Below, piece after piece: positions 42,022 through 51,825 of a stretch of DNA of 64,000 nucleotides. How positions within the stretch are numbered: position 1 is the stretch's first letter; the number at the start of each line of letters is the position of its first letter. Below the pieces are notes generated by a model. That model was not told the origin of the DNA, did no database searches, and saw only the letters and a list, made by a program, of their open reading frames with translations. The DNA comes from Gracilibacillus massiliensis (GTDB lineage: Bacteria; Bacillota; Bacilli; Bacillales; Amphibacillaceae), in contig NZ_CZRP01000010.1 of NCBI RefSeq assembly GCF_001458115.1, forward strand, positions 62,001 to 126,000. Direction: 5' to 3'. The position numbers and the translations under genes are program-made.

Positions 42022-44454
42022 TTAGCTGTTTCCAACTACTTGTTGTTGCGACTTTAGCATCTTTCTTCGTTCTCGCAAGAAATGTCTTAATCCTTTAAAG
42101 AAATGGCCATTCACCATTTTTAATATTCCATCTAACATTGGCATATTCACTACTCCACCTGTCATTCTAGCAATTCCTCTAAATGGCATATGATAGACTG
42201 ACATCATAATGAGGTTCGCTGTTTCACGTTTACCAATTTTACGTAAAAACCAATGAGAAAACGTAATAAGTCGAAAAGCCAATCGAGCAACCATTCCCTT
42301 TGCATATTGACACTGAGCAATCGTGTCATTGTATCCTAAAGGTTTGGAACGATCCCACGATGATTCAGGTACTTTTCTACCAAGTAATGTTTCAAATTCT
42401 GATTGTTTTACATCAGCAACTTTTCCATGATAATAGGAGGGTAGTTCTGCCTTATGGTAAGGTTGTGGTGCATCTGTCCCTTTAATTAACTTAGTATCTT
42501 TTAATTTAATGTCAGCACTGGATGTACCGATTAAGATATCATAGGATGCACTCTCAATTTCCCATTTATTTGATTGAACATTAAAATAACGAAATGTTTT
42601 ATCATCAAAAGGGATCGTTACTTGTCTTGCTTCGCCTGGTTGAAGAAAAACTTTGGTAAATCCCTTTAATTCTTTCTCCGGTCGGAATATCTGATCGGAT
42701 TGACTATGAATATACAACTGAGCAATTTCCGCACCAGCATAATCACCTACATTTTTTATCGTAAATGCAACTTGATTGTCTGTTACATCAATATCACTAT
42801 ATTCAAACTCGGTATAACTTAAGCCGTATCCAAAAGGAAAGCGCACATCTACCTTGGCAGAATCATAATATCGATAACCGATAAACAAGCCTTCTCTGTA
42901 CTCTACACTTACTTCTTTTCCCGGAAAATGTTGATAGGCTGGAGTATCTTTATAGGTTAAAGGATATGTTTCCGCCAGCTTTCCAGATGGATTGACCTGT
43001 CCAGTCACGACATTCATGATTGCACGCGCACCAGCTTGCCCGCTTAAATAACCATGAACTAACCCTTTTACCTTGTCGATCCAAGGCATTTCAATCGCTG
43101 AACCACAAGACAATATCGTTACAATATTCGGGTTAACTTGATGAAGTTCATGTAATAATTCCACTTGATTTTCAGGAAGTCTCATGTTACTTCGATCAAG
43201 ACCTTCTGCTTCTGTCGCTTCGTCTAAACCAATATATAATAATACAACATCAGCGTTTTCCGCTAGTTGACAAGCATTGTTCATCATTTTCTTATTACGT
43301 TTTCCATAGCGTTCAAAACCTTGTTCATAACCGATGTGTGTTATAGGCAATTCTTCAATAATATCTAACGTATTGTCTAATTTAGTAGGATTAACAATCG
43401 ATGAGCCAGCACCCTGATAACGTGGATTCTTGGCAAAGTCACCGATTGTTGCTATTTTTGTATCTTTTGATAAAGGAAGAATGTTGTCTTCATTTTTCAA
43501 TAAAACAATCGATTCTTCTGCCGCCTTCTGTGCTTGTTGATGATGTTTTTCAATATCAAAAGATGTCTTCACTTCTCCCTCAAAGACTTTCTCTGTGGTA
43601 AAATGAAGATCTAATAATCGGTCCACACATACGTTTAAAGCATCTTCACTAATGATTCCATCGTAAATCGCTTTGACAATTTCCTTATCTGTTTCTCCTG
43701 CTGTTGTTGGCATTTCCAACTCATTACCTGCTATAAGACCTGCTACACGATCATTGCTGCCTCCCCAATCCGTAACAACAACACCATCAAAGCCCCACTC
43801 ATCGCGCAATATTTCTTGCATCAAGTGAATATTTTCATTTGTATATTCACCATTTAGTCGATTGTAAGAAGACATAACCGTCTTTGATTGTCCTTCTTTG
43901 ACAGCAATCTCAAAAGCAGTCAGGTAAATTTCACGCAATGTTCGCTCATCGACCACTGTATCAATTGTCATTCGTCTTTCTTCTTGATTATTTACGGCAA
44001 AGTGCTTTACACAGGCAGAAATACCATGTGATTGAATTCCTTGAATATAACTTGCAGCAATTTTTCCAGCATGGTAAGGATCTTCACTAAAATACTCAAA
44101 ATTCCGACCACAAAGTGGATCTCTTTTCATATTAATACCAGGGCCTAATAATACGTTCACTTTTTGTGCTACTGCTTCTGCGCCTATGAAACTACCAATC
44201 TCTTTGCCTAGTTCTGTATTCCAACTATTTGCCACTGTTGCAGCTGTAGGAAAACATGTTGCCGGGATACTTTCATTTAATCCTAAATGGTCCGCAGCCT
44301 CTGCTTGCTTACGAATACCATGAGGACCATCTGCCAAAAACATATTATTAATTCCTAAACGATCAATATTTTCTGTTTGCCAAAAGTCTTTACCAGACAT
44401 TAAAGATGCCTTTTCTTCAAGGGTCATCTTATCAATTATCTCAGTGTATTTCAT
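42022..44454 (-). CDS. Glycoside hydrolase family 3 (paralogue), first gene of a GH3-GtrA-GT2 unit
   Basis: An 810-residue enzyme very similar to the 33343-35766 protein. Same order: TIM barrel with GRNFEYFSEDPYHAGK and nucleophile Asp in VVTDWGGSND (about 230), then the alpha/beta sandwich, FN3-like domain and the same amphipathic tail (PFRGIARMTGGVVNM, NGHFFKGL). There is no signal peptide. Its link with GtrA and GT2 suggests a product sugar feeding glycan or glycolipid turnover rather than simple cellobiose use. That role is inference. The long upstream region 44455-45219 holds its promoter. Confidence 0.93.
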   Translation of the reverse strand: MKYTEIIDKMTLEEKASLMSGKDFWQTENIDRLGINNMFLADGPHGIRKQAEAADHLGLNESIPATCFPTAATVANSWNTELGKEIGSFIGAEAVAQKVNVLLGPGINMKRDPLCGRNFEYFSEDPYHAGKIAASYIQGIQSHGISACVKHFAVNNQEERRMTIDTVVDERTLREIYLTAFEIAVKEGQSKTVMSSYNRLNGEYTNENIHLMQEILRDEWGFDGVVVTDWGGSNDRVAGLIAGNELEMPTTAGETDKEIVKAIYDGIISEDALNVCVDRLLDLHFTTEKVFEGEVKTSFDIEKHHQQAQKAAEESIVLLKNEDNILPLSKDTKIATIGDFAKNPRYQGAGSSIVNPTKLDNTLDIIEELPITHIGYEQGFERYGKRNKKMMNNACQLAENADVVLLYIGLDEATEAEGLDRSNMRLPENQVELLHELHQVNPNIVTILSCGSAIEMPWIDKVKGLVHGYLSGQAGARAIMNVVTGQVNPSGKLAETYPLTYKDTPAYQHFPGKEVSVEYREGLFIGYRYYDSAKVDVRFPFGYGLSYTEFEYSDIDVTDNQVAFTIKNVGDYAGAEIAQLYIHSQSDQIFRPEKELKGFTKVFLQPGEARQVTIPFDDKTFRYFNVQSNKWEIESASYDILIGTSSADIKLKDTKLIKGTDAPQPYHKAELPSYYHGKVADVKQSEFETLLGRKVPESSWDRSKPLGYNDTIAQCQYAKGMVARLAFRLITFSHWFLRKIGKRETANLIMMSVYHMPFRGIARMTGGVVNMPMLDGILKMVNGHFFKGLRHFLRERRKMLKSQQQVVGNS

Positions 44455-45219
44455 TTTTTTGATACCTCTTTTTCTAGAATTTAGTTGTTACTTTTGCATC
44501 TAAATTATATTAATTATCTTTAGATTATTAAGAATGAAAGGTAAGTTAGTCCACATAATGTAAAACAAACCATGAAAACCTTTTTATTTTCTCGATAACT
44601 ATGTATATCCCAAAAATTCAGTTGTTTCTCCAATATATTTTTCGAGCAAGACTTTCACCTTTATCAGAGATTTTTCATTATCTAAGAACGCTTACAATAT
44701 GTCTTTATGCTACCTTTCCTACAATCTAAAAGAATTGTCGCACCTTACCATGAACAAAGAAATTTTAGCATATTTTAAATACAAAAAACGACTAGCTTCA
44801 TAAACAGTCAAGTTTATCCCACGAATTGTTCATGAAATTTACTAACAGTTTTTACTATTTGGAATTTTTTCATATAGTTGCTTCTCCGCTAAATGTTGTA
44901 CTTTAATGTAGATCAAAAAATAGGAATTAGATACTACCTTATGATTCTCGAACTTCAGGGTTTATACACTCGACATAAATATCAGAACTATTAATTGCAT
45001 TCAAACTCTTTCACGAAGTTTTAAAACTTCTTCCGCCTTCTGCTTTGCCAATTACAAATTAACTACCAAGTGGCTTTATTTGGATTAGACTTTCACCAAA
45101 TAGCAATTATGAACTTACCATAAACAAAACCCAAAAAAACTTGAACCTTAGTCCAAGTTTTGTGATAGTATTTTTTTATCAGAAATGAAATACTTATAAA
45201 TAATTTAATTATAAAAGAG
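44455..45219. other. 765-bp gene-free region upstream of the GH3-GtrA-GT2 unit
   Basis: I see no credible gene on either strand. The right end carries the terminator of the histidine kinase gene (45134-45160). The rest is AT-rich promoter-type sequence. ACAGTCAAG (44804-44812) and ACAGTTTTT (44845-44853) faintly resemble LytTR-family sites. Confidence 0.5.
45134..45162 (-). terminator. Terminator after the sensor kinase gene
   Basis: On the minus strand AACTTGGAC pairs with GTTCAAGTT, followed by seven T. It sits about 60 bp past the kinase stop. Confidence 0.75.
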
Positions 45220-46530
45220 CTAATCCAAAAGTGGCATAAGAATTCTCATTTCAAACCAACTCCCTTTCTTCTCTATATTCACTACCCCATCATATTTTTG
45301 CAATGTATAACGAATACTTTTTAATCCAAAACCATGTAGATGTGACTCTTTCTTTGTTGTTTGAGGTAAACCTTCAATTAAATGCAGTTCATCTTCAAAA
45401 TAATTTTCAAACCTTATCATCAAAAAACCTTTTTGTTTAAACAACGCTACATGTATTAACCTTTTTTCTTCGTCCTCTATTTGCCGTTCATATTCAATTG
45501 CATTATCCAAAGCGTTTCCAAAAATTGTGCATATATCCATTATATCCATATTATTTAACAATGTGCCATCAACTACATAGGTTAGTGTTATATTATTCTT
45601 TATACAATATAAATTTTTGCTTGCAAAAAGTGTGTCTAGCACATGATTCCCTGTTTTGTTCTGTGCTTCATAAAACTTAATTTCATTCTCCATTTTCGCT
45701 AAATGTTCACTTCTCTCTTCTTGATTTTCTAGTGCTTTAAGAGCTATTATTTGGTTTTTTAGATCATGATATTTATAATTTATAATTGCAATACTCTCTT
45801 TCGATTGTTGATACTGTTCATACTGTTTTCTTAGAATACTTTGCACAGCTTGTAATTCATGCCGAACTCTTAAATCGTTGATTTGTATATGGTAAGCATA
45901 TAATATTGCAAATCCACCTAGATCTACAAAGGTTCGTATATTAAGAATGTCTTGTGCATATTGCCCACTAAATGGTGTACGAGAAGTAACAAAACTCAAA
46001 TTACTTATGGAAAAAACAGCCACTCCTATCGCCAATGTAGAAAAAAACTCACGGTATCTAATATTTAACTTTCCTTCTTTCGGCATAAGTCTCCTTTCAA
46101 AGATCCAAATAAACCCAAAAGAGAAAACATATACTATGATAAATAGAAAGGTGGATGCCATAAACGTATTTTCTAGCTCACCTTGCCATAAAAAATAATG
46201 AATTTGCCATTCAAATGATGCAACTAATTCAGCTGCAACAAATGCCCGAACACTAAAATAACCAGCTTCAATTAGTGTAATATCGCAACTGAGGTAAATA
46301 AAAAGAAACATCAATGCGATAGCTACAATCATGGATGGAATCCAAAATTCAATAGGTAAATCCTTTGTAGCTATTAAAAATATAGCTTGTGCAAATAAAA
46401 CCAAAACAGCAAACCCAATAAGTTTCCAGCCATGTAACTTCTTTTTTATTAGTGAAACATAAACAATACAAGCAATCCATTCGGCTATTGCCGTATATAA
46501 TCGTGGAATATCTGGCAATACATCTGTCAC
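45220..46530 (-). CDS. AgrC-type sensor histidine kinase (GHKL family)
   Basis: About 436 residues. Six or seven N-terminal membrane helices (about 15-210) are followed by a coiled coil. The phospho-acceptor His lies in YHDLKNQI, and a C-terminal GHKL ATPase has the N-box FGNALDNAIE and a G-box in GFGLKSIRYTLQKYDG. The layout matches AgrC/BlpH-like kinases that sense peptides or cell-envelope signals. I place the start at GTG 46530, which overlaps the regulator's TGA as GTGA; TTG 46548 is an alternative. It pairs with the LytTR regulator just upstream. No signal-peptide gene (agrD-like) is visible. Confidence 0.85.
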   Translation of the reverse strand: MTDVLPDIPRLYTAIAEWIACIVYVSLIKKKLHGWKLIGFAVLVLFAQAIFLIATKDLPIEFWIPSMIVAIALMFLFIYLSCDITLIEAGYFSVRAFVAAELVASFEWQIHYFLWQGELENTFMASTFLFIIVYVFSFGFIWIFERRLMPKEGKLNIRYREFFSTLAIGVAVFSISNLSFVTSRTPFSGQYAQDILNIRTFVDLGGFAILYAYHIQINDLRVRHELQAVQSILRKQYEQYQQSKESIAIINYKYHDLKNQIIALKALENQEERSEHLAKMENEIKFYEAQNKTGNHVLDTLFASKNLYCIKNNITLTYVVDGTLLNNMDIMDICTIFGNALDNAIEYERQIEDEEKRLIHVALFKQKGFLMIRFENYFEDELHLIEGLPQTTKKESHLHGFGLKSIRYTLQKYDGVVNIEKKGSWFEMRILMPLLD

Positions 46531-47237
46531 TGTATCACTTCTCCCCAATATTTCGTTAAGGCTTCCATAAAGGGTTTCTTTTTATTGCGACTGACTAACA
46601 GTTTCTCCCCTCTAACAACTGCGCAATTATTGCTCATACCTTCTACATGTTCCAAATTGATCAAATAACCTTTATGTGCACGAAAAAAATGGTAGCTTCC
46701 TAATTCTTTCTCTAACTCCTTCATTGTTCCAGCTGTGACAAATTCTTCTTTCTGTGTTTTAAACAATAAATTATGCCCCTGACTCTCCACATAATAAATG
46801 TCTGAGACCTCTAAACGCTTCACGCCACCTTTGATATTAATCGTTAGATAATGAGTTTTTTTTCGGTTTATTCTATCTACAGCTCTACTTAATCGTTCTG
46901 AAAATTGAAAATAAGAAATAGGTTTTAAAATATAGTCCAAAGCATTCACTTCATACCCTTTAATCGCATATTGTGTAGAATTCGTAATAAAAATAATAAT
47001 TACTTCTGCATCTAAATAACGTATTTCCTCAGCTGCAGACATGCCATCCATAAAATTCATTTGAATATCCATTAAAATAACGTCATAATTAGACTGATAA
47101 TTTTTAACGATCTCATCACCATCAGAATATGTCTCTATGGTAAGTATTTCTTCTTTTTCTTCTTCAAACCTTCTCAGATATTCGGTTAATTGTTGCTGAT
47201 ACTTCACATCATCTTCCACTATTGCGATACGTATCAT
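46527..47237 (-). CDS. LytTR-family response regulator
   Basis: A 236-residue protein. The receiver domain (about 1-120) has IVEDD, phospho-acceptor Asp in DVILMDIQMNFMDG and a Lys in YILKPI. The LytTR DNA-binding domain (about 135-235) carries LTINIKGGVKRLEVSDIYYVE and FFRAHKGYLINLEHVEGM. AAAGGAGAG precedes the ATG. It is the partner of the AgrC-type kinase. Such regulators bind pairs of short direct repeats. The neighbouring GH3 operons are candidate targets by position only. Confidence 0.9.
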   Translation of the reverse strand: MIRIAIVEDDVKYQQQLTEYLRRFEEEKEEILTIETYSDGDEIVKNYQSNYDVILMDIQMNFMDGMSAAEEIRYLDAEVIIIFITNSTQYAIKGYEVNALDYILKPISYFQFSERLSRAVDRINRKKTHYLTINIKGGVKRLEVSDIYYVESQGHNLLFKTQKEEFVTAGTMKELEKELGSYHFFRAHKGYLINLEHVEGMSNNCAVVRGEKLLVSRNKKKPFMEALTKYWGEVIQ

Positions 47238-47430
47238 AGTATCTCTCCTTTCATTTTATTCTTTATGTTTTCCTACTTTTTTCAAAAAAATATTTTTACA
47301 TGGTATACATTTTTTACTGATTACAACTGTCTATCCTATCTGTTTGAAAAATATAAAAACAATTTTATAATTCAAATTTACTATTAGGTTATATTTCATA
47401 GAAATTATAACATAGATTATTTCTTCCTTA

Positions 47431-47484
47431 TGAAAAAACAGAGCAGTTCTCAGCCTAAGATATAGACTTTAAACTACTCTGTTT
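47431..47484 (-). terminator. Terminator after the permuted GH3 gene
   Basis: AAACAGAGCAGTT (47436-47448) pairs with AAACTACTCTGTTT (47471-47484). On the minus strand T-rich sequence follows. It separates the GH3 gene from the two-component genes. The rest of 47238-47595 shows no gene. Confidence 0.7.
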
Positions 47485-47595
47485 ACAGTAATATAACTGT
47501 ATTGAATACGTAATTCGAGTGAAATTTTTCATTTGCTCTAGCGTTTTAATATTCTTCCAACTTCTCCGGATGATTGACACTTTAACAATATGGTA

Positions 47596-50322
47596 TTACT
47601 GCTGCATTTTCCAAGTACGTGATACAGCATAGAGTACATTTTTATTTGCTCGTTGTAAGCTTTTAACCGTTCCTACTTCTGTACTAGAATCCTTTGCAGC
47701 TTCCATGAAGATCTCACTTTGATTCTTACCACCTTGCCATTCAGCCATCACATCAAGAGTTACATCCCCTCCTGCATGGATCATTTGCATAACGTTCATA
47801 TGTGGATATATGTTAGCATCTGTGATAACGATACCTTTAAAGCCCCATTCGTTTCTAAGCACGTCCGTCAACAAGCTTTCATTTCCTCCTGCCCATTCCA
47901 ATCCAATGTAATTGAACGAACTCATCATACCTAAGCTACCGCCTTCTTTAACAGCAATCTCAAAAGGTTTTAGGTAAATTTCTCTAATTGCTTGTTCATT
48001 GGACCAAGTAAAGAGTGTTGAACGAACACCTGCTTCACGCTCATTTAAAGCAAAGTGTTTTATATAAGTGATAACACCTTTTTCTTTAGCACCTTTAACT
48101 ACTTGTGCAGCAATTTTTCCAGATAACACGCCATCTTCGCTATAATACTCAAAGTTTCTACCATTGTATGGTGTTCTGTGAATATTCATCGCTGGTGCAA
48201 ACCAACCACTATAGCCAAATGCTTGTGCTTCATTACCAACACTTGTACCCATTAAATACCCTGCATCCGGATTCCAAGTTGCTGCAACAATATTTGGTGA
48301 TGGATATGTGACACCGACTCCTTCTGTACCCATGATCGGACCTGAGTATACATTAGATGCAATAGCCATCGTACCATCAGGTTGTAAAGTCTTCGGTACA
48401 CCTAATCGTTCAATTTCTAATAGTTGGTAAGCACCTGTTCCACTGACTTGTGTCAATTCTTCAAGTGTTAATTGTGAAACAAATTCCTCCCATTTTGGGT
48501 CATCGTAAGGAACATCAACCATGTCGGAGAGCATGATAGTTTCTTCAAGCTCCTGTCCATAAGCTGGCATATCTTCATCCGTATATCCTAAGGACTTATC
48601 TGTAGGTACTTCATAGGACATAGCATCGAGAATTTCCTCTGTTGCAACATAGTCAGACTCTTGAGGGCCTGTAAATGCTCGGCTGGATTCATCCCATTCT
48701 CTTGTTAGATAATCATCGATATGGTGAGCATCTTCAAATTGATTTGCGGCAACTTGTGCATCTGATGGCCTCTTACCATCATTTTCCTCATTATATATAA
48801 CATTATCTTCTAAATTATACGTTTCAGAATCCACCATCGTATGCGAGTCATTCATTAACATAATTTCATAATTACCCTGTTCTAAGACATACGCTTCATG
48901 TTCTTGATAGTCATAAGAAGCCATATCTTCTAATTGAAAAGAAAGTGAATAAGTCTCAGTATCGCCAGGTTGAATTTCGTTCGTCTTGTTAAAAGCAACT
49001 AGGTTCACTGAAGACTTCTCTATTGCACCCGTGTAAGGAGGATTATAATAAAGTTGAATAACATCCTTACCAGGTACATCTCCGGTATTTCTTACTGAAA
49101 CACGTACAGTTACTTCCTCACCCTCAACAGCCATGTCTATTATTTCTTTCTCAAAGTTGGTATAGCTAAGACCATGTCCAAAAGGATACATTACCTCTTC
49201 ATCATAATTGTAATTTTCGTCGGTCGCATGACGGGTTTCATAATATTTATAACCTACATAAATCCCTTCATGATTTTGTACGAAATACCCCTTTTCCTCT
49301 GGTGCATTAGTATAATGGAAATCATCACCAGTCCAGTTACCTTCCTCGTCAATACCCTTATAATTATTCGCTGCTGGCATACTTAAAATATCTTTTGGCC
49401 ATGTGTCTACTAAACGACCTGAAGGATTAACAGAACCATTCAAAATTCTAGCTAGAGATTTTGTTCCACTTTCACCTGGATATCCAATCCATAGAACACT
49501 TTTAATAGATGGATACTCCTTTAAAAAGTCTAACTCCATTACATTTGCTGAATTTACAACTAAAATAACATTTTCAAAGTTCGAACTAACAGTATCAACT
49601 AAAGCTTTTTCATCGTCTGACAGTTGAAGGTCTTTTGCACTCAAATCAACCATTTCCCCGCCTCCACGGCCAATCACAATCAAAGCCGTTTCAGAATAAT
49701 CTTTTGCATGCTCAATAATTGTTCTTCCGTCTTCATATAAAGAAGTATCTTCATATGCATCTGCTTGAACTTCAGGGAGTTTAATATTATTTTCTGTTCC
49801 TAATATCTCAGAATCACTTTTATTTGCAGGTGCTTCCGTTTCATCAATCGAAATATCACCATTTGCTATAAAGTTATATTGTAAATATAATAAATCTTCA
49901 TTCAACTCGAAATTACCTTCCTCTCGAAGTGCATCTTCAAGCTTCATTGCAGATGTTACGTCTGTTGCAGTGGAACCACCTGAATTATACAAGGTTTGAA
50001 CCGCTCTCATACCAAACACATTAATCTTGGCTTTTTCTTCTTCAGAAGTAGAAATTGGCAGAAAATCATCTTTATTCTGCATTAGTACAAAGCCTTCATC
50101 GGTAATCTTTTCGACTGTCTCTTTCGCACTGGAAAATGCTAATTGTTGTTCTTCTGTATCCGGTTTAAATTTTTCTAGCAACCAATACCCAGAAGATGTA
50201 ATAACAAAACCATAAATTAAAACTCCACCTATTATAACAAATAGTGTACTAAAACTTGCGATAAGAATGTTTCTCTTTTTCCTACTCATTTTACTTTTTG
50301 ATTGCTTCTCTTTCTTTTCCAT
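47596..50322 (-). CDS. Glycoside hydrolase family 3 with reversed domain order, membrane-anchored
   Basis: A 908-residue protein with one N-terminal membrane helix (about 17-42), so the enzyme faces outside. The domain order is the reverse of ordinary GH3. The alpha/beta sandwich comes first (about 60-400: EGFVLMQNKDDFLPI, KINVFGMRAVQTLYNSGG, LVVNSANVMELDFL), then a fibronectin-III-like part (NTGDVPGKDVIQLYYNPP), a linker, and the TIM barrel last. The barrel has GRNFEYYSEDGVLSGK, IKHFALNERE and the nucleophile Asp in VITDAN (about 835). Permuted GH3 enzymes are known from Ruminococcus and Butyrivibrio. It probably cuts beta-linked oligosaccharides at the cell surface. Confidence 0.92.
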   Translation of the reverse strand: MEKKEKQSKSKMSRKKRNILIASFSTLFVIIGGVLIYGFVITSSGYWLLEKFKPDTEEQQLAFSSAKETVEKITDEGFVLMQNKDDFLPISTSEEEKAKINVFGMRAVQTLYNSGGSTATDVTSAMKLEDALREEGNFELNEDLLYLQYNFIANGDISIDETEAPANKSDSEILGTENNIKLPEVQADAYEDTSLYEDGRTIIEHAKDYSETALIVIGRGGGEMVDLSAKDLQLSDDEKALVDTVSSNFENVILVVNSANVMELDFLKEYPSIKSVLWIGYPGESGTKSLARILNGSVNPSGRLVDTWPKDILSMPAANNYKGIDEEGNWTGDDFHYTNAPEEKGYFVQNHEGIYVGYKYYETRHATDENYNYDEEVMYPFGHGLSYTNFEKEIIDMAVEGEEVTVRVSVRNTGDVPGKDVIQLYYNPPYTGAIEKSSVNLVAFNKTNEIQPGDTETYSLSFQLEDMASYDYQEHEAYVLEQGNYEIMLMNDSHTMVDSETYNLEDNVIYNEENDGKRPSDAQVAANQFEDAHHIDDYLTREWDESSRAFTGPQESDYVATEEILDAMSYEVPTDKSLGYTDEDMPAYGQELEETIMLSDMVDVPYDDPKWEEFVSQLTLEELTQVSGTGAYQLLEIERLGVPKTLQPDGTMAIASNVYSGPIMGTEGVGVTYPSPNIVAATWNPDAGYLMGTSVGNEAQAFGYSGWFAPAMNIHRTPYNGRNFEYYSEDGVLSGKIAAQVVKGAKEKGVITYIKHFALNEREAGVRSTLFTWSNEQAIREIYLKPFEIAVKEGGSLGMMSSFNYIGLEWAGGNESLLTDVLRNEWGFKGIVITDANIYPHMNVMQMIHAGGDVTLDVMAEWQGGKNQSEIFMEAAKDSSTEVGTVKSLQRANKNVLYAVSRTWKMQQ

Positions 50323-50711
50323 ACTTTACCCCTCTTTCTTCCATAAATTCCAGATTACTTTTTACATTTATCTTCTCAAACTAAAATATATATTTAAGGT
50401 TTAAGACCCACTCATTTTGATAACGGATTCATTAATAATCCAAGCTCACCTTCCCTTAAATATAATTTAATTTAAAAAAATATTATCACATATTATCCCT
50501 TATTTTTTACTTCTCTCATAAACGGTAGATTTTATTTCATAAACTGCATATTTGATAATTTTCTTACATATCTTTAAATTAGAAAATGTTAAGGATTTAA
50601 CTATACCTTCTCCAAGTTGTAAACAATCTCTGCCTTTTTGTTTCTTTTTCTGGTTTTTCGGTATGCGTGAGATAACGTATCACCCTATCTAAATAGTTTC
50701 TCGCTCCCTGA
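50323..50711. other. 390-bp gene-free region upstream of the permuted GH3 gene
   Basis: I find no gene, strong hairpin or repeat here. It presumably carries the GH3 promoter. The right side runs into the decayed IS91-type gene. Confidence 0.5.
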
Positions 50712-51720
50712 TTAAAGGCTACTTTTATATCCAACTGCCCATTTATCTAGGCAAACTTCTCCCATATAGTCATAATAGTTATCGCAATGAGGACAAATCA
50801 TAGGGTCTTTTCCTCCACTTGCGATCACTCGCTCTCTCCACGTTTGACGGTGCAAAGTCTTTTTCACTTTCACGAGGATGCACTCCACTTTCTCTTGCCA
50901 CTTCCCTAACAGCTTTCTGCAGATCGATTTACTTCTTCGAGAATAAATATCATAATGACGAATCACTTTAAATTGTTCATCGAGAATATGTCTAATCAAA
51001 CATTTAATTTATGCTTCTACCATCATCGTTTTCGTTTCTTTTTCTCCTGTTTTCTTATCCACATACGTAAACGTCACAAAATCACCATCATAGGCCACAA
51101 TTCGATTCAGACTAATCGCTGGTCGTCGCATATAATACCCTATATAGAGTAATGGTTCGGTTACATTCCCTCTATTTTTTTTGGTGCATACACATAAAAA
51201 CCTTCTCCATTTGCGGTATACGCCTTCTGTAATCGGCCTTGCACCCTCTTTTTCTCTTTCGGAGACAAATATGCACGAATCATTTTCAATACTACTGTTT
51301 GCCATTGCTTACGCAACCTGGTATACGGAATATAATCATAAACGTAGAACCAAACGTATGGTGGTCCGCAATAATATCTGGTGTTACCTTTACCTTTTCT
51401 TCAAAAAATTCTTGAATCAAACGCACGCCTTCATCCATTAGTGGTTTTAACAATTCTCGTCGCAACAGATATATATATCGTAAATCTTCATCAAACGTGA
51501 GAATCACATGTCGATGGTTCACTTGATACACATCTTCGCTTTCTCCCTAAGCACATGTGTTACAGAAGCGTTCTTTACATCGATAGGGAACGTGTTTCGT
51601 CTCATGGCAACCTTCACAAACAAAGAGTTTAAATCCTTTTTTCATATCCCCGCAATCTCTCAACGTTCTCCAATGTTGGCGATGATTAAATAGAATTTCT
51701 TTTAGTATATTAGCCTCCAT
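50712..51720 (-). pseudogene. Broken IS91/IS801-type transposase
   Basis: Translating down from ATG 51720 gives a zinc-binding start (CEGCHETKHVPYRC, then CKERFCNTCA) that hits an in-frame TAG. The protein continues as VYQVNHRHVILTFDEDLR, the conserved IS91 block. A frameshift near 51295 switches to RKWRRFLCVCTKKNRGN and YMRRPAISLNRI. Another break near 51005 leads to a tail with KVECILVKVKK and CPHCDNYYDYMGEV. At least one stop and two frame changes make it inactive. The Y2-type rolling-circle domain is only partly preserved. No element ends were found. Confidence 0.8.
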
Positions 51721-51782
51721 GTTACTACCTTATCATAGTTCAAAATCCTATGGTACCGCGGATTAAATACTTTTTCACATAC

Positions 51783-51823
51783 AAAAAAAACCGTTCTGAC
51801 AATAAACAGACCCATGTCAAAAC
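51783..51823 (-). terminator. Terminator after the LysR gene
   Basis: GTTCTGACA (51793-51801) pairs with TGTCAAAAC (51815-51823). The minus-strand RNA ends in GG plus eight T. Confidence 0.65.
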
Positions 51824-51825
51824 GA

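Noticed and set aside
44804-44853. ACAGTCAAG and ACAGTTTTT upstream of the GH3-GtrA-GT2 unit as LytTR regulator sites
   Set aside because: Spacing (41 bp) does not fit the usual two-turn direct repeat, and the second copy is a poor match. Kept only as a remark in the gap entry.
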